From Xestospongia bergquistia (taxonomy: Eukaryota > Porifera > Demospongiae > Haplosclerida > Petrosiidae), in the NCBI GenBank assembly GCA_963965975.1, contig OZ014420.1:374501-438500 (forward strand): 64,000 bases of DNA. Reading direction: 5' to 3'. The notes below the pieces were generated by a model. That model ran no database searches. It saw nothing but the letters and a program-made list of their open reading frames with translations, and was not told the DNA's origin. Shown piece by piece: positions 11,349-24,268 of the stretch. Positions within the stretch are counted from its first letter, which is position 1. The number at the start of each line of letters is the position of its first letter. Both the position numbers and the translations under genes were made by a program.

Positions 11349-12212
11349 ATTTACTCACTCTTTCTACTTCATTTATCAAGTACGTTTACACACAAGGTAT
11401 CTGATGTTGCTGCTATCGCTCTTCATGGAGAAATTGAACAAGAGAGACATACATCCATTTTGTCTGGATTTTTAAATGGACGATATGATGTTGTAGTAGC
11501 TACTGGTATATTAGCTTGTGGACTAGGCTTAAAGAATGTACAACGGGTACTAGTTTTAAAATTTAACTTTATTTTAAAATTAATTTTAAATTGATTAGGT
11601 ATTCAATTTTGATGTACCCTCCTCAATTGATGAATTTATACATCAAGTGAGAAATTGTGGAAAAACATTTATACATGATTTTTATTATATAGGTTGGAAG
11701 AGAAAGTCGACTTGACTCTCAGGGATGGGCCATCACTTTTATAAATAATGAAAATAAAGGTAGTAATAATGAGAAATTGTTAATGTGATAAATTTGCATG
11801 TTATATTTGTCACTTGTCTGTACTAATGATACTTTGATAGTATTCATTGAAGTCTGCATGCAACTTTATATATTATCATTCAAGTCTGCATGTGACCATA
11901 TGTGTTTGTGTAAATGTCTTCACATTACAATCATTTGCAGGAATTTTTCCCAATTTTGTTGGAACCAAATGGTGTAGAATTACCTTCAGAACTTTTGCAA
12001 TCCCAACATTTACATTTTCAAAGAAAACGTAAATGTTCCCAAAGTGATGATACAAACGAAAAGAAAGAGAAACAACAGAAAATAGATCATCGTAACAAGT
12101 CAGTTATGGTTTTGTGTTATTATTATTATGAGTGTTACAGAGACTCTCTGTCTAATCTTCTCCAGATTACCAGTAGCCTAGGTCATGGAAAAGAAAACAT
12201 TAATAACTAATA
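11349..12212 (+). pseudogene. DDX59 3'-part duplicate (helicase C domain onward), non-functional
   Basis: This copies DDX59 from about 5634 to its end, introns included. It has no upstream exons and no helicase N domain. The motif ARGLDL is changed to ACGLGL and GRAGRLD to GRESRLD, so the ATP/RNA-contact arginines are damaged. The exon near 11941 has lost bases relative to 6234, and the terminal exon carries an insertion (agtagcctaggtcatgg). It could be transcribed but cannot encode a helicase. Confidence 0.85.
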
Positions 12213-12239
12213 TAAATTTCTGATAAAACGTAATGTGAC

Positions 12240-12436
12240 GTTTAAAAAATTTGGTTGGTCCGTTTCGCACTCTTGGCGGAAATTTCAAATGAATTTTCGT
12301 CGCTAATTTAGAAAAGCGATCACTTAGCATGTGCTTACTTTTGTCAAGGTGAGAAGAATAAAAGCTGCTGTAGTTGTCAATCTCTGTCACTTCTTACTTC
12401 TGTCTAACGCTGCTATAACGATATATTTAAACACGA
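12240..12436 (+). promoter_or_regulatory. T-box copy 3 upstream block
   Basis: Third copy of the conserved upstream block, with the extra aaaagcgatcacttagcatg segment as in copy 2. It leads into the ATG at 12437. Confidence 0.5.
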
Positions 12437-13852
12437 ATGGATTCTTCATCGAAATCTCAACCTGATCCAAAGTTGTCTCCGTTAACGGTTCCAGTTGCCT
12501 ATCATCACAGCTTACCTCACATTGGCTATGGCCCTCATTTCTTTTCTTTTTTTTCACAGTGTGAAAGAGATGGCAGGGTGATCCCAGTTCTTGTACCTAC
12601 ATTTTCCGGCGATGAAATCTGTTGGGCTAGTCCCAGTGCCATTTCTCCATCTTGCTACCCTACTATACCTGATTGTACGCCGCATGAATTGCCGTCGTCT
12701 GAACAAGAACAAGGCGCGGACGACTCTCCTGTCTTTCTAACAGATAAAGAACTATGGCGAGCTTTCTACGAAGTTGGCACTGAGATGATTGTAAATAAAA
12801 ATGGAAGGTATATACGTTTACTCCATTCTGTCATATTTTGTTACACGTGTTCATAATATATATATAATTATATATAATATGTTTAAAATCAGCTGATTGA
12901 CATTTTCCCACCTCTAGGCGTTTATTCCCATCCGTTAAAGTCACCATTACAGGTCTGATTCCTTCAGTTATGTACAATGTCAAAGCTAAATTTGTATGTG
13001 CTAGCAAGTACCACTACAAATTTCTTTTTGGAAAATGGAAGGTCAAAAGAGAATCAAAAATTATTCATGATGAGTCACGTATGGAGTTTGTTCATCCCTC
13101 ATCACCAGCTAATGGTGAAATGTGGATGAAAAAACCTGTCAGTTTTGAAGCTATTAGATTAACTCATAAAGAAAACAGCAAGGGTGGTAATGTAAGATAT
13201 ATATTTTAGTATCATTGTAATTATTGATTTTTGTCTGTTTTTTTTAGATTCTCCTTCATACAATGCACAAATACAATATAAACATAATAATACAACCTCT
13301 TGATTCTTCTATGGAAGAAATGGTTTACCCACTTGCTAACTCCACTTTCACTGCAGTTTCTTGTTATAATAGCGGTAAAGTAAGTATTAATGAATAAAAA
13401 TCTCTTAATTGTTTTAATCACTTCTTTAGGTCACTAAACTGAAAATGGAACATAACCCTTTTGCTAGAAGAGCATATACTAATCATGAAAGGTTTATAGT
13501 GCCCAGCAATCCTGTCTGTCCTCCCATGTTATCAGCTTTCCCCGCTCCAGGTTTAGCTACTCCTTTTCCAGTTATCCAACCTATCATTACAGGGTTTGTA
13601 CCACCAGATCAAAGACCATCACAACCTGAAATTAAAGACCCTGAGATTCCTTTTCCAGTTATGCAACCTATCATTACAGGGTTTGTACCACCACGACCTG
13701 AAATTAGCAACCCTGACACTCCTTTTCCAACTATCCAACCTATCATTACAGGGTTTGTACAACCATATCAACGACCATCACAACCTGAAACTGAAGACTC
13801 TGACAAGACTGTTTACAATAGTTCTGAAAGCTATTCAAATAGTTCATACTAA
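12437..13852 (+). CDS. Divergent T-box transcription factor, cluster copy 3
   Basis: Exons are 12437-12807, 12918-13191, 13248-13379 and 13430-13852, at the same splice positions as the other two copies. All T-box blocks are open: LWRAFYEVGTEM, GRRLFPSV, VHPSSPANGEMWM, SFEAIRLTH, MHKYN and SCYNSGKVT, then NPFARRA. Position RYKF reads HYKF, preceded by CASK instead of CADK. Three Pro-rich repeats precede a tail ending SYSNSSY as in copy 1. Exon 1 has its own substitutions (SSEQEQGADD). It should be a nuclear DNA-binding regulator. Subfamily and targets are unknown. Confidence 0.85.
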
Positions 13853-14044
13853 TTTCTCTTAACAGACTCCAGTCAGATTAACTTTATTAGTTTATGCATA
13901 TATCACTATTAATATATAGTCTTGTTCTACTTTTTAGTAGCAGGTCTTTGGAGTTTTTTCCCTTATTTTTGATATTGTTCATTACACATTGAATAATGTT
14001 AAATAAATAAATTCGTTATCAATGGGATTTACAATTAAGGTCTG
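13853..14044 (+). other. T-box copy 3 3' tail
   Basis: Same tail as after copies 1 and 2, with AAATAAATAAA near 14001-14011, then continuous with a BLM 3'-end fragment. Confidence 0.55.
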
Positions 14045-14310
14045 GGAGGTACAAAAACAGGGAGAATCATTTGTCCATAACAACAACAGATGCTTTCTTT
14101 TTATATTTGTTTTCACTAAAAGTTCCTTTACATTCCCTCCATGTTTGAAAACTGGTAGTTAATTCTTTTTTTTTGTCTTACAGCTTTGTCAGAACCTTCA
14201 TAAAATGGAGATGTGATTTTAGGAGAGGGTGGTAACATAATAACAGAACCATCATAACAAGATTTAATATCTAGAAAACCTTGTCTGTGACAAAGAGACA
14301 TATAGCCATT
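14045..14310 (-). pseudogene. BLM 3'-end fragment, unit 3 (longest)
   Basis: Degenerate copy of BLM from its stop to about 15065: tgctttctttttatatttgt, ggagatgtgattttaggaga, gagggtggtaacataataac, ctagaaaaccttgtc. An internal deletion removes the part corresponding to about 14780-14865. No frame survives. Confidence 0.8.
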
Positions 14311-14743
14311 TGTCAGGGTTTTAAATTAATGTATTTGTACATCAAGTGAGAAATTGTGGAATGTAAGAAATTTATAAATAATTTTTTATTAAGGTTGGAA
14401 GAGCAAGACGACTTGACTCTCAGGGATGGGCCATCACTTTTATAAATAATGAAAATAAAAGTAGCAATAACAAGAGAGATTGTTAATGTGATAATATGTA
14501 TATGCCATTAATGTTCCATTTGTCATTTGTTTGCACTAATGATACTATGATACATTATCTCCGTGTGATGGTATGTGTTTGTGCTAGCATATTCACTTTA
14601 CAATCATTTATACAAATTTTTGCCAATCTTGTTGAACCAAAGTATGTAGAATTACCTTCAGAGCATTTTTATTTTTGATATTATTAATTACACATGGAAT
14701 GTTGTAGTATAAACAAATTAAATTGATATCAGTTAATTTATAT
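14311..14743 (+). pseudogene. Remnant of a fourth duplication unit (DDX59 part plus T-box tail, T-box body deleted)
   Basis: 14331-14672 matches late DDX59 exons and introns: gttggaagagcaagacgact, tcagggatgggccatcactt, ttttgccaatcttgttgaac. At about 14672 it jumps directly to a decayed T-box 3' tail (atttttgatattattaatta) that leads into the true BLM stop. In complete units a T-box gene of about 1.4-1.9 kb lies between these two parts. Confidence 0.7.
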
Positions 14744-18519
<3,776 letters not shown>

Positions 18520-19137
18520 TAGCTACAGACCGTTATTATTTCGAATACGTCCGCACACCCCAGTATATTATTGTAGGCGGAGAGGACCACACCTTTGATC
18601 TAAATTAAATTATCTTTCTCTCGCTAAGAAAACGTAAGGTTAACATAGTTGTTAAAACAACTTTTTTATGCAAAAAAGTATAAATATAATAAATACAGTA
18701 GTGATACAAGAATTAAAAGAAAAAAAATACAGAAATAAATGGTACTTGAATACTAAACATTTAAGGGCAATAAAAGTAAATTAATATAGTAAGATTGAAA
18801 GTAATACAGCAAAGATAGTTATCAGTAGCACAAGATTCAGTTAATACAGCAAAGATAAGTATATAGCACAAGATTCAGTGGAGGTGCGAATAATTATAAT
18901 ACGAATAATTATAATAGGCGTGTCTTTATTATTATAGGTGTGCCCTCTGCCCACATTGGTATACTGGGATATGCGGACGTATTCGAAATGATAACCTAAG
19001 CGGTCTCCATGTTAAATAGTTATTATTAACAAAGGAGTGTGGTCTATAATAACTAGCTCCGCCTCCAAGCTTGGTCATTGCTCATATTTTAAGAAGAAAG
19101 TTACACATAACAGGATATTATCGAGTTCTAGAGAAAC
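18520..19137. promoter_or_regulatory. Bidirectional region BLM/WASP
   Basis: The 618 bp between two divergent start codons holds a foldback element at 18532-18995. That leaves only about 12 bp before the BLM start codon and about 140 bp before the WASP start codon outside the element, so the element probably contributes transcribed 5' UTR or promoter sequence. Confidence 0.5.
18532..18995. mobile_element. MITE-like foldback element with about 36 bp terminal inverted repeats
   Basis: Left end 18532-18567 (core tcgaatacgtccgcacaccc) is the reverse complement of right end 18960-18995 (core atatgcggacgtattcga) with three mismatches. Weaker complementarity extends inward (aggcggagaggaccacacct against aggtgtgccctctgcccac). 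No ORF of note lies inside. The inside carries a short direct repeat (gattcagttaatacagcaaa / agcacaagattcag) at 18835-18880. I see no clear target-site duplication, so insertion as a transposon is inferred from structure only. Confidence 0.6.
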
Positions 19138-21085
19138 ATGTCGGCTGCTTCACAGCACGATTCGTCTAGTCTCCTCTCCGATGATGAGAACCAGCTCATT
19201 TTTACATTAATTGGCCAAAGGAAGCAGGTAAGTCAATAACTATTTATTTCGCTATCTATCTTTCTCCACTCTACGTGTAGTCAAAAGCTACTGCAGTCGT
19301 TCAGATGTTCCATGCTGCACCTAATCCTTCACAATGGACCAAGTTCCGCACTGGTGTAGTGTGCTTTGTTAAAGACAACTCGCAAAAATCGTATTTTATC
19401 CGTATGATTGATCTTGGTGTAAGTAGAGCATTAATACTCACTAATTTTATTGTATTTATAGAGTCGAACACAGATCTTTGAACAAGAAATTTACGATCAA
19501 TTCAAGTACAATACCGATCGTCCCTATTTTCACTCTTTTCCTGGAGATGTAACTATATAATATCTTCTATCATTTTTATTAAAATCTCTTTCTCTTATAG
19601 AAATTTATGGTTGGGCTCAATTTTGCTAGTGAAGATGAAGCTACCAAATTCCAAGAAGCCGTTGAAAGTAAAATCCAGTATGCTCGTCGTGCCAGTAAGC
19701 CACACCTATAACTAACGAATATAATTTAATCTTTTAAAAAGCCATGAAGCGCCCTGATCCTGTGTCTAAGCCCAAAGCCACTGTTATTAATCGTCCTCCT
19801 GTGGCTGTATCTGCCCCCAATGTAGCTCCCTCCAATGATCCTTATAGTGTTGGAGACAATAAAGGGAAACCACGCAAACCTAAAGGTGGTAAAAAACTAA
19901 CTAAAGCTGATATTGGATTACCTACAGACTTCAGGTCTGTTAGCTATCGTATAAATTGTGTTTATTAGAAGTTGTTTGGTTTGACATTTATTATCATATA
20001 TATCTCTTTTAGACATTTGGCTCATGTTGGCTGGGATCCTAACACAGGTGCTTTCAATGTGAGTTGGTATTAAACATGATAGCTTTGTCATTAGAAGTGA
20101 TTTTTACAAGTGTGTCCTGTATTGTGGTCTGTATATAATAGCCACTTTCTCTTCTTTATAGAGTAGCAACATTAGTCCGGACTGGAAGAAACTCCTTGAT
20201 ACAGTGGGTGTCACAGAAGAACAACTCAAGGATAAAGACACTGCCACTTTTATTTATGACTTTGTTGAAAAACATGGAGGTATTCAAGAAGCCAATCGCC
20301 AGTTAGAAGCATCTAAAAGATCAAAACCTCCTCCCCCTCCTTCACATCGAGGTGCTCCACCACCTCCTCCTCCATCACGTGGTGGACGTGGCCCACCTCC
20401 TCCTCCCCCTCGTGGAGGTCCTCCACCTCCACCCACTGGAGGTGCTCCACCCCCACCTCCACCTCCCCCACCACCACCTCCAGGTATGTTAAAGGAAATC
20501 AAAACTATGTAGTAGGTTGTCATGTGACAATACAAGAGAACATGATAACATAACAATAGTCATTAGAAACAAGACAAGTTGTACAGCAATCTACTTAAAA
20601 AGGATAAAAGATTTTAACAGGTGATTTTTTCTATAGGTGGTCTTGCTCCTCCTCCCCCTCCTCCAACAGGAGGTTCCAAGGGTGCTCCACCACCACCTCC
20701 TCAATCATCTAAACCTCAGAACAACCTCCCTCAGATTGATGATGCTCGTGGTAATCTTCTATCAAGTATTCGTGCAGGAATACAGCTTAGATCTGTAAGT
20801 ATATCACTCTTACGTATTTATTTATAAACTGTTTTTAAGGTTACTGAAACTGTTGAAGAGAAACCAGTTGGCGGTGATCCTGAATTGGATGGCATGGCAG
20901 GTGCTTTAGCTCGTGCATTGGAAATGCGTTCTACTGCTATTCATGGAAATGAAAGTGGTAAGAGAACTTGTGAAGGGTCTGCTAGACACATAGATGAGCA
21001 ATATGGATGCATAAATATTTACTTCCCTTTAGACAACGATACTGATGAAGAATTTGAAGATGAAGATGATGAAGACTGGGACTGA
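19138..21085 (+). CDS. WAS: WASP/N-WASP actin nucleation promoter
   Basis: It relays Cdc42 and phosphoinositide signals to the Arp2/3 complex. A WH1 (EVH1) domain covers exons up to about 19690 ([28 protein letters not shown]). A basic region with PRKPKGGKK precedes a CRIB/GBD motif ([20 protein letters not shown], about 19913-20050). A long poly-proline region follows (20325-20485 and 20640-20705). There is one WH2 motif ([18 protein letters not shown], about 20737-20796), then a central segment ([16 protein letters not shown]) and an acidic tail ending DEDDEDWD. A single WH2 resembles WASP more than N-WASP, but the split may postdate this lineage. AATAAA lies at 21166. Confidence 0.93.
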
Positions 21086-21414
21086 GACGTGTGTCTTCAA
21101 TTTTTGTGACTCAATAATAATAATGTAGTATGTATTATATGTAGTGTGTCAGTTTACTGTTTATTAATAAATAAACACTTACTCCAACACAGCTGACATT
21201 TTTTACTTGTAGAAATGTTGTTTTAGAGGTCAATACAATGGATTAATTGAAGGAGCTTAAGAATTTATCTGTGGTTTATCACTAAGATAAACTTTCATTA
21301 TAATCATAACTAAGATAGATAATCTTGAGATAACAAACACAGAGTTACATTTAGAGGAGCAGTGAATATGATAGATGTAAGCCAATAGAAATGTTATATA
21401 ATCTCTCTGAATAA
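21086..21414. other. Convergent 3' intergenic region WASP/UBE2Q
   Basis: Contains the WASP polyadenylation signal (AATAAA at 21166) and presumably the UBE2Q 3' UTR on the other strand. No other structure seen. Confidence 0.5.
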
Positions 21415-23123
21415 CTAGCCCTCGTCTTTGGGAGGTGTAAACCAGCCTGAAAACAAAGAAACAATTCTATAATTAGAACAAATGATATCATCACATGTAG
21501 CTATATTTAGCACACGTTGACTCACCACTTTTCTCGTGTATTTTAACAAGAGATTTGTATGCATGTTGAGCTTTAGCTAAAGAATATGTCTCTCCCTATC
21601 AACAATACATTAAAAGACCTGCTATAACATAATGTAATACCTTAGACTGTGAAAACATTATTCTAGCTTTTCCTTTAACAAGGGTAGCTCCTATTTGAAG
21701 GACAACAGCCTCCATAGTGTATGCACTACTCCATCCTTGTGGTGTCAGAAGTTCCATACATATAGCTCCACCTGCTAATATATAACCTCCTTTTACAACA
21801 GGTCGTACCAGTCTGACAAATGGAGGACTATAAGGGAATTTGTCATCAAATACTACGTGAAAAAGAAGGTGATCCATTGCCTCCGACTCCTTCAAGTGCT
21901 TCATATCTTCTGATAATGGACTATCTGAGTCAACTCTATTAGACATTATAATCAAATGGTCCATTAGAAGCACAATGAACTAACTTAAATAACTTGATGT
22001 ACCAGTTATAAAGACTGTCGTCAATTAATTCCACTGTATATAAGCCTAAACAAAAATAAACAATGGGTGTGGTTTCTTTGGCCACACCCACTTACCATCT
22101 TTAAAATTTTGAGACCGATAAATATCTCTTAGCTCTCTCATTAATCGATCAGATGCTCTTATAGAACTTGATGAAGCTCCACCCCCTTGTAAATACTCCT
22201 GACGAGTATTCATTCTTATTTTCTCTAAGATAGCCTTATTTTCGTCAGTAATACCAGTATCAGCACCAATGTCTTCTTGATCACTAAGAGACAACAATTA
22301 ATACCATTAACAACAGGGACAATAGACAATATCCTCATTTCAATGATATGATATGTACTTGTGTTTGAGGTCCAAATCTTCTCCAAACATTTCATCGTCA
22401 TCAAAACTTCCTTGCAAATAATAACCTTCATCTTCCTCCTCGTCTTCATTGGGATCATGTCCTCCTATGGCACCTTCAACACTACTGTTTTCTTCCTCAC
22501 TATCTACATCTTTCTGCATATCTTCCTCAGAGTCATTATTTTCAACCTACACTTTGTAAGAGCCTAACAAAAGGGGTGTGGTTCTAACCTGGGCAGATGA
22601 AGCTATGCTGAATAGTTCTCCGACAATAGGTGGTACAGGAAGATTACATAACTCACAAAGACGGGACACTAAATGGCGGACTTTGGCGAGAAGCTAGGGG
22701 CAAGATAATGTACACATATAGAATAGTTTCTATGTCTTACTGGATGACTGGAGTCTAAAGTAGTGCTGTCTGACTCGTTAAGCTCATCGATTAAAAGAGG
22801 AAGAAATGGTGCTTCTGATTCAGAAAACCATATGGGCATAATGATTGGATAATTTGGCTGAAAATGAGGAGAGTAGATTATTATTTCTACTTACTATAGT
22901 ATCGTCTTTAACTTACTGATATATTACACTGGATGGAGTAACGAGTGTTAGATCCATCCAGAAATGTACAGATTAATTCTTCGCTAGTAGCTCGTGTTAT
23001 CTGAAAACGTTCATGACTAGGAGGGAAATGAGTCTCTAAGATGCTCAACTCCAATCGTAGGGTCTTGCCCGACATAGGGAGATCTAGTGACTGTACAGAA
23101 GAGCCACTTTTTGAGGGTCGCAA
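21415..23123 (-). CDS. UBE2Q: UBE2Q-family ubiquitin-conjugating enzyme E2
   Basis: The N-terminal RWD-like region starts at MRPSKSGSS or, as in vertebrates, at the next Met ([14 protein letters not shown]). An acidic linker follows (about 22370-22550), then [17 protein letters not shown] and [18 protein letters not shown]. The catalytic UBC fold has the UBE2Q signature [19 protein letters not shown] with the active-site Cys (about 21735-21770), then [11 protein letters not shown]. The last exon ends [10 protein letters not shown], almost the vertebrate C-terminus. This subfamily lacks the usual HPN motif; I see none here, as expected. It transfers ubiquitin onto substrates with E3 partners. 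Confidence 0.93.
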
Positions 23124-23305
23124 AGACGAGAGAGTGAAAATAAAAGATTGTGTATACCTAACTCCACCGCATTAAAATTAGGATTTACCACGCCCATGCC
23201 ACGCCCACTCGAAATTACATACAAATTACAAAGGCGGTAAAATTTAAGGTACTATAATATATAATATTTTTGTTTATGATAACTTGTTCATTATAGTTCG
23301 ACAAT
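23124..23305. promoter_or_regulatory. Bidirectional region UBE2Q/MIS12
   Basis: 182 bp between divergent start codons. It includes a short direct repeat (ccacgcccatgccacgccca, 23190-23209). Promoter function is inferred. Confidence 0.4.
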
Positions 23306-24191
23306 ATGTCTGAACAAGATGTAATGATGAAAGATTTCTACGGATATACATCAGGTCGATTTTGTGAGGAGGTCCACGCAATCATTTATAATGAATTCTT
23401 AGCCCTCGTTCAAAGTATGAAGGAAAAGATTGAAAAGGTAAAGAAGCATGATCACAATAAGGATTGTTTCCATGGCAACTAGGTACATCCTGAGAGAGTC
23501 GATGAAATTCATCAATGTTTTACATCTCTCTTATTGGAATTTTCTCGTACTCTTGATGAACATATGACCCTCTTCATTCAATATTATACCAAAAACTTCA
23601 CAATTCCTAACTATGTTCCATTATATGGTACAAATATACAAGAAAGTGAAGGAAGTAAAAAGAAAGTGATTGAATTACATCATCGGATCATGGCAACATC
23701 TCAATTAAATCAGACTCTTTGTGAGAGAATTCGACAGATTGAGGTATCCATTATCTAATATAGTAAAACCTCATCTGATTTCAAATTAATAGTTCTAATT
23801 AAAGGGTCATCCTTTTTTGAGGTTAAAATTTAGTCTCATTTAATGTAGTTTAATCTCTCATCTAACTCCAAATTAATAGTCCTAATTAAAGGGTCATTCT
23901 CTTTTTGAGATTAAAATTTAGCCTCTAAAAGAGGACATAACTTCAATCAGCACTATTAATTTGGTAATTAGGAATATTCATTAAGAGTTGTCCTTAATCT
24001 GCCACCCACTTTTGTTACCACAGGAGGCCATCCAAGAAAGAGAAGAGCTCAAGGCAAGAATTCTCCAACAGCATGCACAACTCAAATCCATTCAACAGGC
24101 CCAGTCTCTATTGGATCAATTACGTCAAGAGACAAGCATTGTTACAAATACCACAGACATTGTTCTAAGTACTACCAATCAAAGCACATGA
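23306..24191 (+). CDS. MIS12: MIS12 kinetochore complex subunit
   Basis: Three exons. The protein starts MSEQDVMMKDFYGYT, with the family hallmark of an aromatic-rich helix start (FYGYTSGRFCEEV) followed by an alpha-helical N domain (VHPERVDEIHQCF, TLDEHMTLFIQYY). The IPNYVPLY segment corresponds to the loop before the coiled coil in MIS12. A long coiled coil follows (EAIQEREELKARILQQHAQL). MIS12 links the inner centromere to the outer KMN network. Length of about 200 residues fits. Sequence conservation is modest, so the call rests on overall pattern as well as motifs. Confidence 0.75.
23768..23945. repeat. Tandem duplication of about 95 bp in a MIS12 intron
   Basis: The segment with aaattaatagttctaattaa, agggtcat and gttaaaatttag occurs twice (about 23785-23840 and 23875-23925). 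It lies in the intron before the last exon. Confidence 0.7.
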
Positions 24192-24268
24192 ACTGATTTT
24201 TACTACTTATATTATTACTGTTTTAAAAAAATTAACGTATGACATAAAAATTATTTGTAATTGCAAAT

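Noticed and set aside
20284..20556. Gly-rich open frame antisense to WASP
   Set aside because: Mirror translation of the WASP poly-proline exon.
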